Of a stretch of DNA of 64,000 nt, positions 47,801-59,800 are shown in pieces; position 1 is the stretch's first letter; each line of letters opens with the position of its first letter. The stretch is from Pelecanus crispus. Lineage: Eukaryota; Chordata; Aves; Pelecaniformes; Pelecanidae. The position numbers and the translations under genes are program-made. Under the pieces are notes generated by a model. That model did no database searches, was not told where the DNA came from, and worked only from the letters and a program-made list of their open reading frames with translations. Location: the NCBI RefSeq assembly GCF_030463565.1, contig NC_134649.1:31583044-31647043 (forward strand), given 5' to 3'.

Positions 47801-50800
47801 AGAAGAAATCAGTAAGAGAGAGCTTGTTGAAAAAGTAAGCAGGCAATCAGCAGGGTGTTAAGGAAATTAAGGAGTAATTATGCAAGTGACACTTTCTGCA
47901 GTCTCTGAGAACTGAATTTGCGGTAGAGACCAGCACCATATGCACTTCAAAACCATTTTCCATGAAACCAAAAATAATCTTAAGGCTTTCTGGCAAGTTT
48001 TATCCTCAGTGGCTGGTAGAAGGATGAAGCTGTATAATGGATTGCCCTACCAGAGGAAGTATCCTCAAATCTAGTTGTCCTTGTTTCCTGAGCTCATAGG
48101 CAGGGCTGCCACTGCCTGCTGAGGAGCTGCTGTTTCCGAGGACTTTCCTGGGCTTGTGGAGTGGCCACAGCTCTGCTTGTGAGGATGTGCACCCTGCCTT
48201 CCCTCCCTGCCTGTGCTCAGTGGGTCCTGAGGCAGATGCAGGTGTTTCTAGCCCGCTCTCCTGGCACTGCCCGTCTCTTGAGCGTGTGGTGTGATGTGAT
48301 GGGTGCCCTGCTTGGAAGAGGGAGCACGTCCGTCTCAGAGGGACCGACAGTCCTAGTGGGCCAGCCTTGATTTCCACTTCTCACTTGTGTTTCCTCACAT
48401 GCCTTAAAGAAGGTGCAGACCTTCTCCTAGACATGTAAAGTAGGCAATACTCTGTGCTGTGAAGAGACCTGGGGGAGATTCTCTGCATCTGAAGTTGCAG
48501 CGCTGTGCTCTGGGTACACACGCCAGCCCTCAGCAAGGTCTAGGAACGGCTCGGCTTTCTGTAAAGCAATGGGAAGTCCATGCTGGAAAGTAGTGCTTGA
48601 ACAGCTGGGTGGCAGAAAGGAAACCCCTGAAGTGTTCAACACATATAGGCCTGGTAGGAAAGGAGAGCCTTGGTCCATGAAAGGCAGGCTGCCAAGAGGG
48701 GAGGTGGTGGAACCTGACCTTACAGGGCAGTGTCTTTGGTCTCCAACTTTCTCTGCTGTGTTTTTTCGTAGGGGTTAAAGGATTGTTGTTGTACTGTTGC
48801 TGAGTGATTCCCTCCCATGAACTCTTCCCTGCTGCTTTACATATTCCCTAGCATCTCCTTCACATTCTGCACAGCAACTTATGCATGGGTGTATCGTGAC
48901 TTCTGAATAATAACTCTGGGAACTTGTTTTCTCATGTCCATGGTTTGCTCTGGGGGCTCTTGCATGACTAGGCTACTGGGTCAGAGTACCTGGGAAACTT
49001 CTGACTCAGCAGAGGTCCCCAAAATAGCCTGGGGCCATTTACAGCTCCCTGACATCTGTCTGTACCATCCAGCAACGGGCCAGAAGAGTGACTGCTCTCC
49101 TGGGACTTGGGAGACCTGAGTCTGAGTCTCGTTACTGTCACCGAGTCTTATATTGTGGTATTGGGAAATACAGACTGCCTGGACTGCCAGTGCCTCCAGT
49201 GACATGAGACATCTCATGGCTCCGTGCATTTGCGGCTCAGCCTGCATTCTGCATGCCCAGGCATGATCTGTTGTCCATGGCAGATGAGAGCCACCAGGAA
49301 TCCTTGCTGCTCACTGCTTTTATGGGCTGCTCCAGGCAGGACCTGGGAGACTTGCACCTATGACTTCATTTCACCCTTAAATCATGTGCATTTCAGCAAA
49401 GCTTGTGGATTTGTTGGGCTCCTGACATCTCTCCAAAGTGTGATATGTGGAGCTGAAAGCAGTGTGTCTTTGTAGGCAGTGTTGTTGCTGCTGCACAGGT
49501 GCTTGAGGACAGCCCCACCAAGGATGGGCTGCAGAGCCAGTGGCCTTGCTACATGCTGGCATACTTCCCTGAAGGAAAGTCAGGGTTTCATGAGTGACAT
49601 GAAGGCTGACCCAAGTATGAAAATTCTCTCACCTCAGTGGCATTTTTCCTTGTATTCCTCCTCAAATAGCTGTCTTCTGGCCAGCCTGGTCATGGCTGGT
49701 GTGAAGGAGGCTGTCCAGCTGCCCCTTTCCAGCATGTGGACAAAGCAAGTTAAAGCAGTTTCCCTCTCGTGCTCTCATTACTCTGTCTCTACTCTTCCTA
49801 GGAGGTGGCAAAGCCTCTCTGCCTAGTTGCTCTGGAGCTAACATGCAGCTTTGCAGCCCTGTGCTAGAGTAGAGCACAGGCAGTTTCCCTTCCACTTCCA
49901 TGGCAAAGCTCCAGCTAACTGAACTGGGAGACTTTCTCCCCCTTTCACCCTGTTTCACTTGCGAAACCTTTAGGAACCAGAGCTTTAACTCCTTTCTTTG
50001 CCTCTGAGTAATCTGTGTGTGCTGGGCACATTCGTCATTTACCCCCTTGTCTCAACAGGGAACTCTTTCGATTGGTGGCAAAGAAGTGACCCTTGAGTAC
50101 ACTCCGTGCCCAGAGTTTTGGCGCTGCAAACGTGTAAGTATGCGATCAGAGAGCTGTGTTGTGCTTCCCCTGCTGGTTCTCATGGCAGTGGCAGCAGAGA
50201 GATACTTGCTCAGTGGCTGAGGATCCTTAAGAGGTCCTGAAGCTCTTGCCTCTTCTAAACTGCAGTTTTCCCTACCTTGTTCTTGGTACCACCTATGAGT
50301 GCATGTTGCTTTGGTACAGGTAGCCAGTGGTTTATGCACAGAGCAGTTTTGTCCCTATGCAGTGGTTCCCTTTTAACGTGGGGAAAATAGTGTGTGGATC
50401 CTTTCTCCTTAAAAACCAAAATGAGACAGTGATTCTGCCAACCGGACTGGAACAGGCTTTCACCCTGGTTCATGTGTGTAGCTGCAAGTGTCTTCACTGC
50501 CCAGGTAGCCAGAGCTTTCACCAGCGTAACAATGCAAACCACCCCTCTGTCTCACACAGGAACCTGTGATCTAGATTTGAGTGCAGTAACTGCAGCAGGG
50601 AAGGAAGCATAGAAATGAGTCCAAGTCCAGGCAGCAGTTAGTAACAGACTGGAACTGGCCCATTTCTGGGGAGGCACAGTTGCCTGAGGGTCAGTTTTGT
50701 TCCCATGGCCTTTCCACAGTTCTGCCAGAACAGGTGCTTTCATCCGCAGTAGGCTGTGGAGGAGTGCTAGAACAAAGGGCAGGGTTGTTGCCTGCATTCC

Positions 50801-53800
50801 CACTGACTGGAGACCAAGAGGTTGCAGCAGGGTGGGAAGGGATCGGTTCTGGTTAGACTCTCACCTTGACCTCTGGATCACAGTGGGCTACAAAGACCCT
50901 CATCCAGGCTAATTGAATGCATGCCAGTTCCCACAGAGCCATTGTTCGGTGCCTCATCTATGCTTGCAACGCTCCAGAGATAAAGTAGAGACAGCAGTTT
51001 CAGACAGTGGTTTCACAACAGTTTTCAGTGCAATGAGAATTAGCTGGAGCGTATGCCCCCACTTTTGCTGTGCTCAAGCATGGCCTGAAAGAGCTTTCTC
51101 GTGTGCTAGAGCATTTTCAGGGCTTTAGTTAGAGAGAAAAAAAAAATGTGTGAAAAAGAAGCAATGCATTTACAAAGAGCTTGAAGAGGAAGTTAGAAAT
51201 GCTGTGTTTGGAGAGAGCTGTGAAGACAGGGCACTTGGCTCTTTCCACGGTGGCTCTGGGTGGGATAACCATCTGAGCCTGTATAGCTCTACCTCTTTGT
51301 TAGCAGACACCTCTTCTCTGACTCTCCTTGTGCAGCAGATTACATCAGTATCTACAGTGTAGCTCAGATAAGGACTTTGTCACTGCTTTAGGAGTGAGTT
51401 AAGATTAGAGAATAGAAAAGTAACTTTGGATCCTTTGAAACAACAGGGTGGCTAGGAGTGTGGTGCCTAGCATGAAACTTTTTGGTCCAGCATCGCTTGA
51501 GAGGGGGAGGGGTCCTATCTCAAGGACTAGTGAAGTACCTCCATGGTGTGAACAAATCTGTGCTTGGAAGTCGTATGAAAATCCTGTTCCCACGGCAATC
51601 CCATTTGTGAGCCATGTGAGCATTTCCCTTCTATTCCAGCGAAGGCTTCTGCTGCCATTACCCATTCTGTCTCTCAAGCTGTCACTGTAACTTTTCCATG
51701 GCTGTTACTTACTTTCTGAAAGCACAGCAGAATTTGGCCTTCTGGAGTAGGTTGTACCCACTACCTTCAAAACATGACTTCCTCATGCTGTCCATCTTCC
51801 ATTGCAGTGTAAGGTGTGTACTGTGGGCTACAGATCTTCCTGCTCCTATTGCAAGCTCCCAAGAGATGGTAAGTATATCTGGTGCCTCTGTGTTTGGTCG
51901 GTTAAAAGTTTCGTCTGCCCTGACAAGTAAGTTTCTCTTCTGGCTTCCCTGTGGCATCCCTCTTGGTGGACTAGCTGAGTACTGTGTAGGAGAATTATTA
52001 ATTGTGCTTCATTTAGACCCTTTTCCCTGTCCACACTAAAGATGTTGCATGCAGATGTGTTGCTACCAGGTTCTCTGTTGCTGTGAGTCTTGGTGGAGAG
52101 GTGTCTTACTGCACAAGGCCTTCCCTTCCTATTGCTTTGGCATTGTCCTTCATCCACAGAATTACAGGTTGTGTGTCCTCTAGGACTGTGAGCTAGTACT
52201 GCTGGCCGTAGGTGAGATGGCTTCCCTTCAATCCACCTTCCTTGGGAGATTCAGCTGCATGTTTTTAGTGTTACTCTTTTGAGGCTCTCAGATTAGAGGT
52301 GAATCCAGGACTTGAACTGCTGAACTCGCCTTGCTGACTGTAAGAAGTGCATGGAGAGGAGTTCTCCAGGAGCTTCTCCTCACCCCACCAACACGTTTGG
52401 TTTTTTGGGTGGGAGAGTGTAAGCGCCAAAACATGCTGCCTTGAGGAGCTGATTTCTTTGGGGCGAGCAGGTATTCCAAGCACTCTGTAAGCTTTGACTC
52501 TGTATCTTTGAGCAGACTTCTGATGTTTTGCGTTTTTTACCCACATATCCCAGGCAGAAAGGCATTAAAATAATTGCTGATGCAGAACTTTATTTACTGA
52601 AGCACTGTTCCCATGGTTGTGCTTTCCTTGCACTGTGGCTCCTCCATCAGCATTATGAAGGCAAAATTCGCATAGCTGGCCCAGCACAACTGTGGGATGT
52701 AATAAAACTGCTGAGGAGCAAATTAAATGGAGCCTTTAAGATGCTGTGAAGACAGATTGTGGTGCATGCTTCTTCCTGACCTGGTTTTGTTGATTGTGAG
52801 AACATGTGTAATAAGATAACCTCTCTGTGACTGTCCTTTAATTGCCAGGTGAAACAAAACAACTCTCTAGGTATACACAGGTGTTACTGCAGCTTTGCAT
52901 GAGTTCTTGCATGCTTTGTGACTGATGGTCTTGAAACGGATTTTAATATGCCTCTCTTACAGGGAGCAGAGCAGGTCCAGAGTCCAGAGGTGGTTCCGAG
53001 GGAGAGGATGCATCAGCTGAGCAAGAATTCAGTAAGATAATTGCTCTCCCCATCTCTGGGGTCATGCTCATGTCTGTGTGATTTGCATGGGCAGTTTTCA
53101 CATCTCCACGTGCAGACTGGTTTCATATGCAAATTTTACATGAGGTTCTGCTCATGAAGTGTAGCCAAAACTCTGCACGCTGCAAACTGCAGACAAATTA
53201 GTACGAACCTGTCCAACATGAGCTGTGCTGACAGCCAAGCAAGTCAGTGTGCAGCTTTCCCAACATTTACATGCAAAACGGTCGTGTGTTCTGCCATGCT
53301 GCCCACTGCCCAAACAGAACAAGAGTGGGGAGGTGCTCTGGGTAACGTTAAAGAGTGAAGCTTCACTGTGCCAAGTCTTGCACTCTGATTTCTTTCTCTT
53401 TGTGGGAAGAGGCTTCAGCAGCAGTTACAGGGCTGGTGATGTCTGACTTTGCAGCCCCACAGCTTTAGCTTCCATTTCCAACAGCTTTAGAAGCTCAGGT
53501 GGGGATCTCTTTTGAAGTGAAGCCAGATGCCTCAGAGGTCTTCAAGCACAGAAACTTGATGGGATTTATCTTCTCTGTATTGCATAGGTAGGCTGGGGGG
53601 CAGGGTGTTTCCACATAATATCTGCCTCATCTGAGTGATTGTACTATGATGCATTTCACGTAGTGATCATAGGGGTCTGCACCCAGTTTTCCTCTAGCGT
53701 AGAGATAAGGTGACAGTTACTAGTTGATATTGCTCAGCTATGGGTGTTCAAGAATACATCAGGCATAGTAAGGATATCACTGCCATGTAGATTGTCCTGG

Positions 53801-56800
53801 ATGTGGCTGGAACATATCCCAAACCATCCCTGATTAACATTTGCCTAGGCAAGAGCCAATCCTAAAAGGAGGCCAGAAAGGCTCGTCTCTGACAGGAGGT
53901 CAGGCAAAGGAATCCAACATGAAACAATGCAATGACAGGATGGGCAGTATTTAGCTTGTTCTTTACGCAACTTGTGTCTGCAGAGTGTTAAGACATGGAA
54001 TATGCAAAAGGCAGAACAGGTTAGCCTTTTATAAGGGGTGCTGCTGCAGTGGCCAGAAAACAGAAGAAAAATACATGCTGAAACACTGTATGTGGAACCA
54101 GTCAATTTCTCCTCCCTAATAGCAGAGACAAAGCTTGAAAAACCTGAGCAAGAGTTATCAGGACAACCAGGATCTCCAAAGCAGCCTCTCCAGCCTTCAG
54201 TTCCTGCTCCGCAGCAGGAGTGCCAGCCTCAGGAACAGGAGCCAAGGAAGAGAGATGAAGGGAGGGAGCGGCGGCCCTCACAGGAGAAGAGAAGGGACAT
54301 GGACCGGCACCAGGAGCTGCCTTCTCAGAGAGAAGCAGAGGAAGCCACACCACAGGATGGTGGAGGAAGCAGAAGTGAGTGGCACAGGGCTCAATTTTGG
54401 ATTCTTCTTGTTTGTACTCTGTGAGGTCATCTGCTGAAAGGGCAGCATTTTGCTAAAGCCTCTGGAGGCTGTTTCCATGTTGTGCAAATCATGGCATCAA
54501 GTAATGGTGGGCTGTCAAGCTCCAAAGGTGCTGGTGAATTGCCTTTAGGAAAATTAACTCAGGGCAAGCTGGCTTCAGGATGTTACAGTTAACTTAGCAC
54601 AGCAGCAAAAGTGTCCTTGGCCAGAAGTTACCCTGGGCTGAGCTCCTCTGAGGAGGGGCCTATTTTCTGCTCTGTTTTCTCGGAAAGAAAGGTTAGCAGT
54701 TAGAGGCAGTACTCTAAGCATGTTGCAAAGTGGAGAGAAAAAAAGCAATGGTTTCCAGACTCAACTGCAAGAAGCCATGGTGTTGCTTTGAGTGGGTTTA
54801 GTTTTACCTTGCTGTCACAATAAACTTAGATCTGAATTGTCTTTTTTTACAACTTTTTCTTTCCTGGACACATCCCTCATTGTGCTTCACAGCAATTATG
54901 CTGAAGCGTATTACTCGATTCACACCACCAGAAGTGATTGTGGGGCTCCTGGCCCCATATGTGCGACTATCCACATCCAGCGTGCGCATCATGAAGAACA
55001 AGGCTGGCCGGATGGGGCAGACCTATGGCTTCATTGAACTGGATTCACATGCTGTAAGTAGTTTTCTGCTTTCACATGCTCCCCCTGTTGGCATCTGTAG
55101 TCTGTAGAAGTAGAGAAACCACAGGAATATAAGAAATAGCTGTACTTGTGAGGCAGCTGTCCTGGAGTTAGTCCTCTCTTCTGCTTGTCTGGCTAGGTAC
55201 AGGAAATATCTGATACAGCTGTTGCTCTCCGGCTTTAGGAGCCAAAGATTGTCTGTTGTCACAAGCTGTGATGCTGAATGAGTTTCTTGACTCAATACAT
55301 TACTTTGTAGACCCTCCTAAACTTGAACACCTCTTGCACAGATACTCCGTTTGCAGGGAACTTGAATTCAATGGTTTCTGTCTGCAGAAGGCAGGAATCT
55401 TAATTAACAGACAGTCCCACATTGGAGGGTTCACATTTTCTGGTTCTGGGTGACTCCCAGGCTCCATAGCTGTGCTTTGACATTGGTTCAGAGGGTGTTC
55501 ACCAGAACTCTTTGGGCCAGCAGCAGCCATTGTCTAGCAGCGCTAGGAGAATATAGTCCCTAGCTGGCTGCTGGAAAGTCATAGGACAAAAAGAGAATCT
55601 AACAGTGCATTTATCCTTTTTGTCACATCCTAAATACCTTTCACTAATATTTAAAGCCTTCCTTCCAGGCAGGCTGGATCTGGGAAATGGGCTTGTGTTT
55701 CCTTCTCATGGATGTGAAATTCTCCTTTGCTTTTACAGGAGGCACTGAGGTTGCTAAAGATACTACAGAATCTGGATCCCCCTATCTGCATTGATGGACG
55801 TACGGTGGAAGTGAATCTTGCTACAGGGAGGAGGAGGTATAGACAGATGAGGCAGTAGCGTTGTCCTTTGTGTGATGTGCTGCGAAGCTAGACCTGTGTT
55901 GTCAGATCAGGTGCTTAAAGGTTGGCACATGAATTAGCACAGATGTTTCTACAACCTAAAAATATGTTGGAGCTAGAAGAAGCTTCAGTGATTGAGCAGT
56001 ATGGGATTAATCGTCATATTGCATGGCCTCTTGTTGTTGTCCAGCCATCAAATCCCATTGTGAGGGAATTAATGGGTTCAGCTTTTTAAAAAGCAGTTGG
56101 AGAGATTCATCTTTGTGGACACAGCAGAGAGTGTGGTCATAACTCTTATGGAGGCAGTGATCTGCAAAGTCTCTCTGTCTCCTGGGATGGACACAGTCCA
56201 ACATGTGGCCAGCGAAGATGGTCTTTCTGCCTTTATTGGTCCTGATGATCATTTTGAGTATACTGAGGTTAATGTGAAGCCAGATTGACATTAACTTGTA
56301 ATCTTTATCTCAACAGGAATGACTATGGGGAGCACGGTGACAATTCCTACTATGGGCCGGTAGGTCTGCACAGCTTCCCTGCAGGTAGCTGGAAAGGGAG
56401 GGAGCATCAGGGGTGATAGGCCTGACTTTGACTTTTTCCCTTTGGGCTGCTGAAAGTTCAACATGTTTGAAGACGGGATGATAATGCTCAAGTGATCTTT
56501 TCACTGCTGCTGTGCCCCTAACACTGTTTATAATGTGCATAGAAGTGCAAGTCAGAGTGCAGGTGCTGCTTGAGGGAGTTCTGGGCTAGATTACTCTATA
56601 CCACGCTTTTACAGAGTGACTTAACTGATGACTGATCTCAGTTCCTGGAGTGAATGTCTCTTCTCTAGTGCTTGTTACTAGACTACAGGGATCTTCCCAT
56701 ACTGAATGGGCTGGGGTCTTCAACACAGATTGCCATGAGCACCTCGTTTAAAGATTCATGGAAGCTACAGAGGTCTTGTGCTTTGCGACACTGTCCATTA

Positions 56801-59800
56801 CTCTGTAGATGAAGAGCTGTGTCTGTTTGTGCTCTATTTAGGGTAGCTAAATGAGCTGTTTTTCTGAACTTTGGGCCTGTGAGAGGGAGGAGAAGCAATA
56901 TGATGTTTGTCAAGGAGTCTCTGAAATGTTTGTGTTGTTCACTTACTCCAGGGCAGAAGGGGCATGAGAGACAGGAGGGGTGGCGAATCACAGAGACGCA
57001 CCAGAGCACAGTGTAAGTTAAGCTCTGCCTCACTCCTACTGTGGACACTTTTCTTCCTTAAAAGGGCACTGACATGTAGAAATCAGCCCAAAAATACTTT
57101 TAAAGGCTAAGAGTAGGTTTGTTTGCTACACCCACTTCTGAGTTCCTTTGCCAAGTTTGTTTAGTCACATTTTCCTATCTGATGATGTGTTTCTCTCTAC
57201 TCTTACTGTGCAAAACTACATGCAGATAAAGGAAACTTACTGCGTGCTTTTCCTTGTTGTCGTAAACTGATGGGTTAAAATCAACCTGGCAATTACTAGA
57301 TGAGATGGAAGAAGATACACTTTATGCAGCAGTGCCAGTAGCTGGAAGAACAATCCCGATTGTTTTACTAACTTACATGTAGTATCACTGAGCTCTGTCT
57401 AATAACACTTTAGAAATGAGAAACGTTCCTCACATTATGGGCCTATCCTTAAGGCCTTCGGCTTTTCCTGTAGAAACAGTTTGCTCCCCTTTCTTGTTGG
57501 GAGCTTTCATGCACCCACGAGGCAGAAGGGATGTGGGGAGCGTCATCACTTTAAACAGGAGACTGTTTGAAAGAGCACAGATCTTCCTTGTTCACAGGGG
57601 TGGGTGGACACAGAGCCTGGTACTCATTACCCCATTCTTAGGGAAATTACTGAATTTCATATCTTTGTCCGGTCAAGTGTTGTGGTTTGATGATCTCAGC
57701 ACAGCTCCTGTAAGTGTGTTTTGATGTGGGAGTTTTGCCAGAGTCCTAAACTAGAAGAATTGTGAAAACCTATCTCCCTCCTTACTCCATAAAGAAAAGA
57801 AGATGTAGGTCAAGTGATGTGAGGATACTCATACCTCTCTTGCCAGGAGAGAAAAATTCTTCTTTCCCACTCTTGATCCTTTCACCAGTGTAATATTTGC
57901 TCATGCTTTTGTCTTTGTAAAAGGCAAGTTCTGCCTTTGGAAGGTTGTGGTGTTAACTCTTGTCTTTCTGTTCAGCTCCATCAGATGTGTCCACATACAT
58001 TTATGATCCTGAAACTGGGAATTACTACGATCCCATAGCTGGGACATACTATGACCCCAGGACTCAGGTGAGTGCGTGGGAAGGAAGCTTTTACACATAG
58101 TACATTCTTACAAACTGCCCTTCTCTGGAGAGATTTTGCAGCTAGATCCTGAAGACATCCTAGCATGGGACAGCACAGAGGCGGCTTTGTTTCTCTTACT
58201 CAGTCCTCTGACATGTATAAAAGGGATGCATGTTCCAAAACATCAGCTTAATGAGAGGCTAGGAACCCACTAGCTGTGTGTTGAACCAGTTACTGTAGCT
58301 GCCTCTTTGGCCTCTGAAGCCCTGTCTTTGGAGGGTTTTTGGTCTTCTCTTCATTGAGTGGACATATGAGCAGGGCATTCTTGCTAGATTTTACTGAAGA
58401 CATGTGGTATGTGACTCTCTGTATTAAAAGATGGACAGCAGAGCTCTGTTTTCATCTGTGGTCTCTTTGCTCCTTGACCCCAGCCAGCAATAGTTACAAG
58501 AATGACAAAAAAGAGCCATCAGCAGAGGTCCTCTAGGACTATCTTGTTTTCATGATACTGGAGATGCCTGTGTTGTGGGTGAGCATGGGAGTGCTCTGAT
58601 GACCTGGCTGTGGTAGACTGTCTTCTGCCCCAGCAAAGTTCTGAAGCCTTTGCCCTCAGCTGTCTGAGGCTCTGCAGTCCCTTTTTACTGTGCTGGTCTC
58701 CCCAGCCCAATAAGGACAATAAGCCCAATAAGAAGATTGCAGGGGTTTGGCTAAGTCTGTTCCAAATGCCTCTTTCAGAGAGAAGTCACGATAGACCGAG
58801 AAGCCTGCTCATCACCTACAGAGAGCAGAAGGCGGCGGCATGGAAGCCAAGAACGGACAAATGAAAGGAAGGAACCGCACAGCAGGGACAATAGGGACAA
58901 AAAGGAGAAAGGGAAAAATACTTCTGCTAAGGTAAATCCCTCCAGGTGTCAGAACGATCAGAGATCTGAGGCCAGGAGGCTGAGGTAAGAGAGGTTAGAA
59001 AATAGAGAGTAATTTATAGAGGATTCAAAAAGGGAGGGACAGTGAGAGAAAATGATGAAATACATGGGGTCACCAACAGTCCAGGAATGTGGTTTCTGTC
59101 TGGCCAGGTGGGGGTAAGTTCCTGAAGTTTTTCTCTTGTGACATTAAGTCAGGGCTTCTCATCCCTTCTTTATGGTAAAGGATTCAGAAACATCTAGGTA
59201 ACTGAGACACACATTTCATTCACACTGCTGAAAGCACTCAGCTATTGTAACAGAGCCAACAGAAAAATAGCAGAGATGTTTAAACATACCAAGTCAGATA
59301 ATAACAGAGATTCAGCTCTCCCCTAACCGCAATTCCTGCCCTCTCCAAACATCAAAGACGGGCAGGAAGATGAGGCAAACAGTGCAGATGGACTGTGAAG
59401 GTGGACTGAGATCGAATGCAGATAGGAGTCTGTGACGGACATCCTGTACAGTCCCTCCCAGAGTCCACCTCCAGTCCTGGGGCAGTACCCTTCAGTGCTG
59501 CTCCCAGTGAGTAAATGCTGTCTCCCCAAACGTGGGGAGCTGCTGTTTGGGAGCAGTTGCCCAAAGTTATGTTTGAGCATGGGTGCTTGGAGCAGGATCT
59601 TCCACAACAGTGCTGTGATACTGACTGGGCCCAAGGAATGCCAAGAGAGTTGGCAGAAGTTATTGAGCCACGAATGCAGAAACTTTGTTTTCCTCCTTGC
59701 CTGTTGGTCTGGATATGCTCTGTGGCATGACCAGTTCTGGGCAGCTGGGACCCGAGGGGTGTAATTGTCCCTGATGTTGATATCAAGCCAGCCAAGGAGT

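Larger units (their letters stand above)
30070..50058 (+). other. RBM6: RBM6 intron 6 (20 kb)
   Basis: The largest intron. It contains a CR1 tail in minus orientation (42281-42339), a G-rich quadruplex-like tract (38586-38622), small inverted repeats (31427-31456, 42342-42367), AT-rich stretches of possible regulatory interest (32820-32945, 44980-45240) and a candidate terminal exon (47488-47652). No embedded gene was recognised. Ends TTGTCTCAACAG. Confidence 0.85.

Noticed and set aside
54135-54437. 100-codon alternative frame over RBM6 exon 10
   Set aside because: It does not match the phase of exons 9 and 11; the other frame gives the linker resembling human RBM6.
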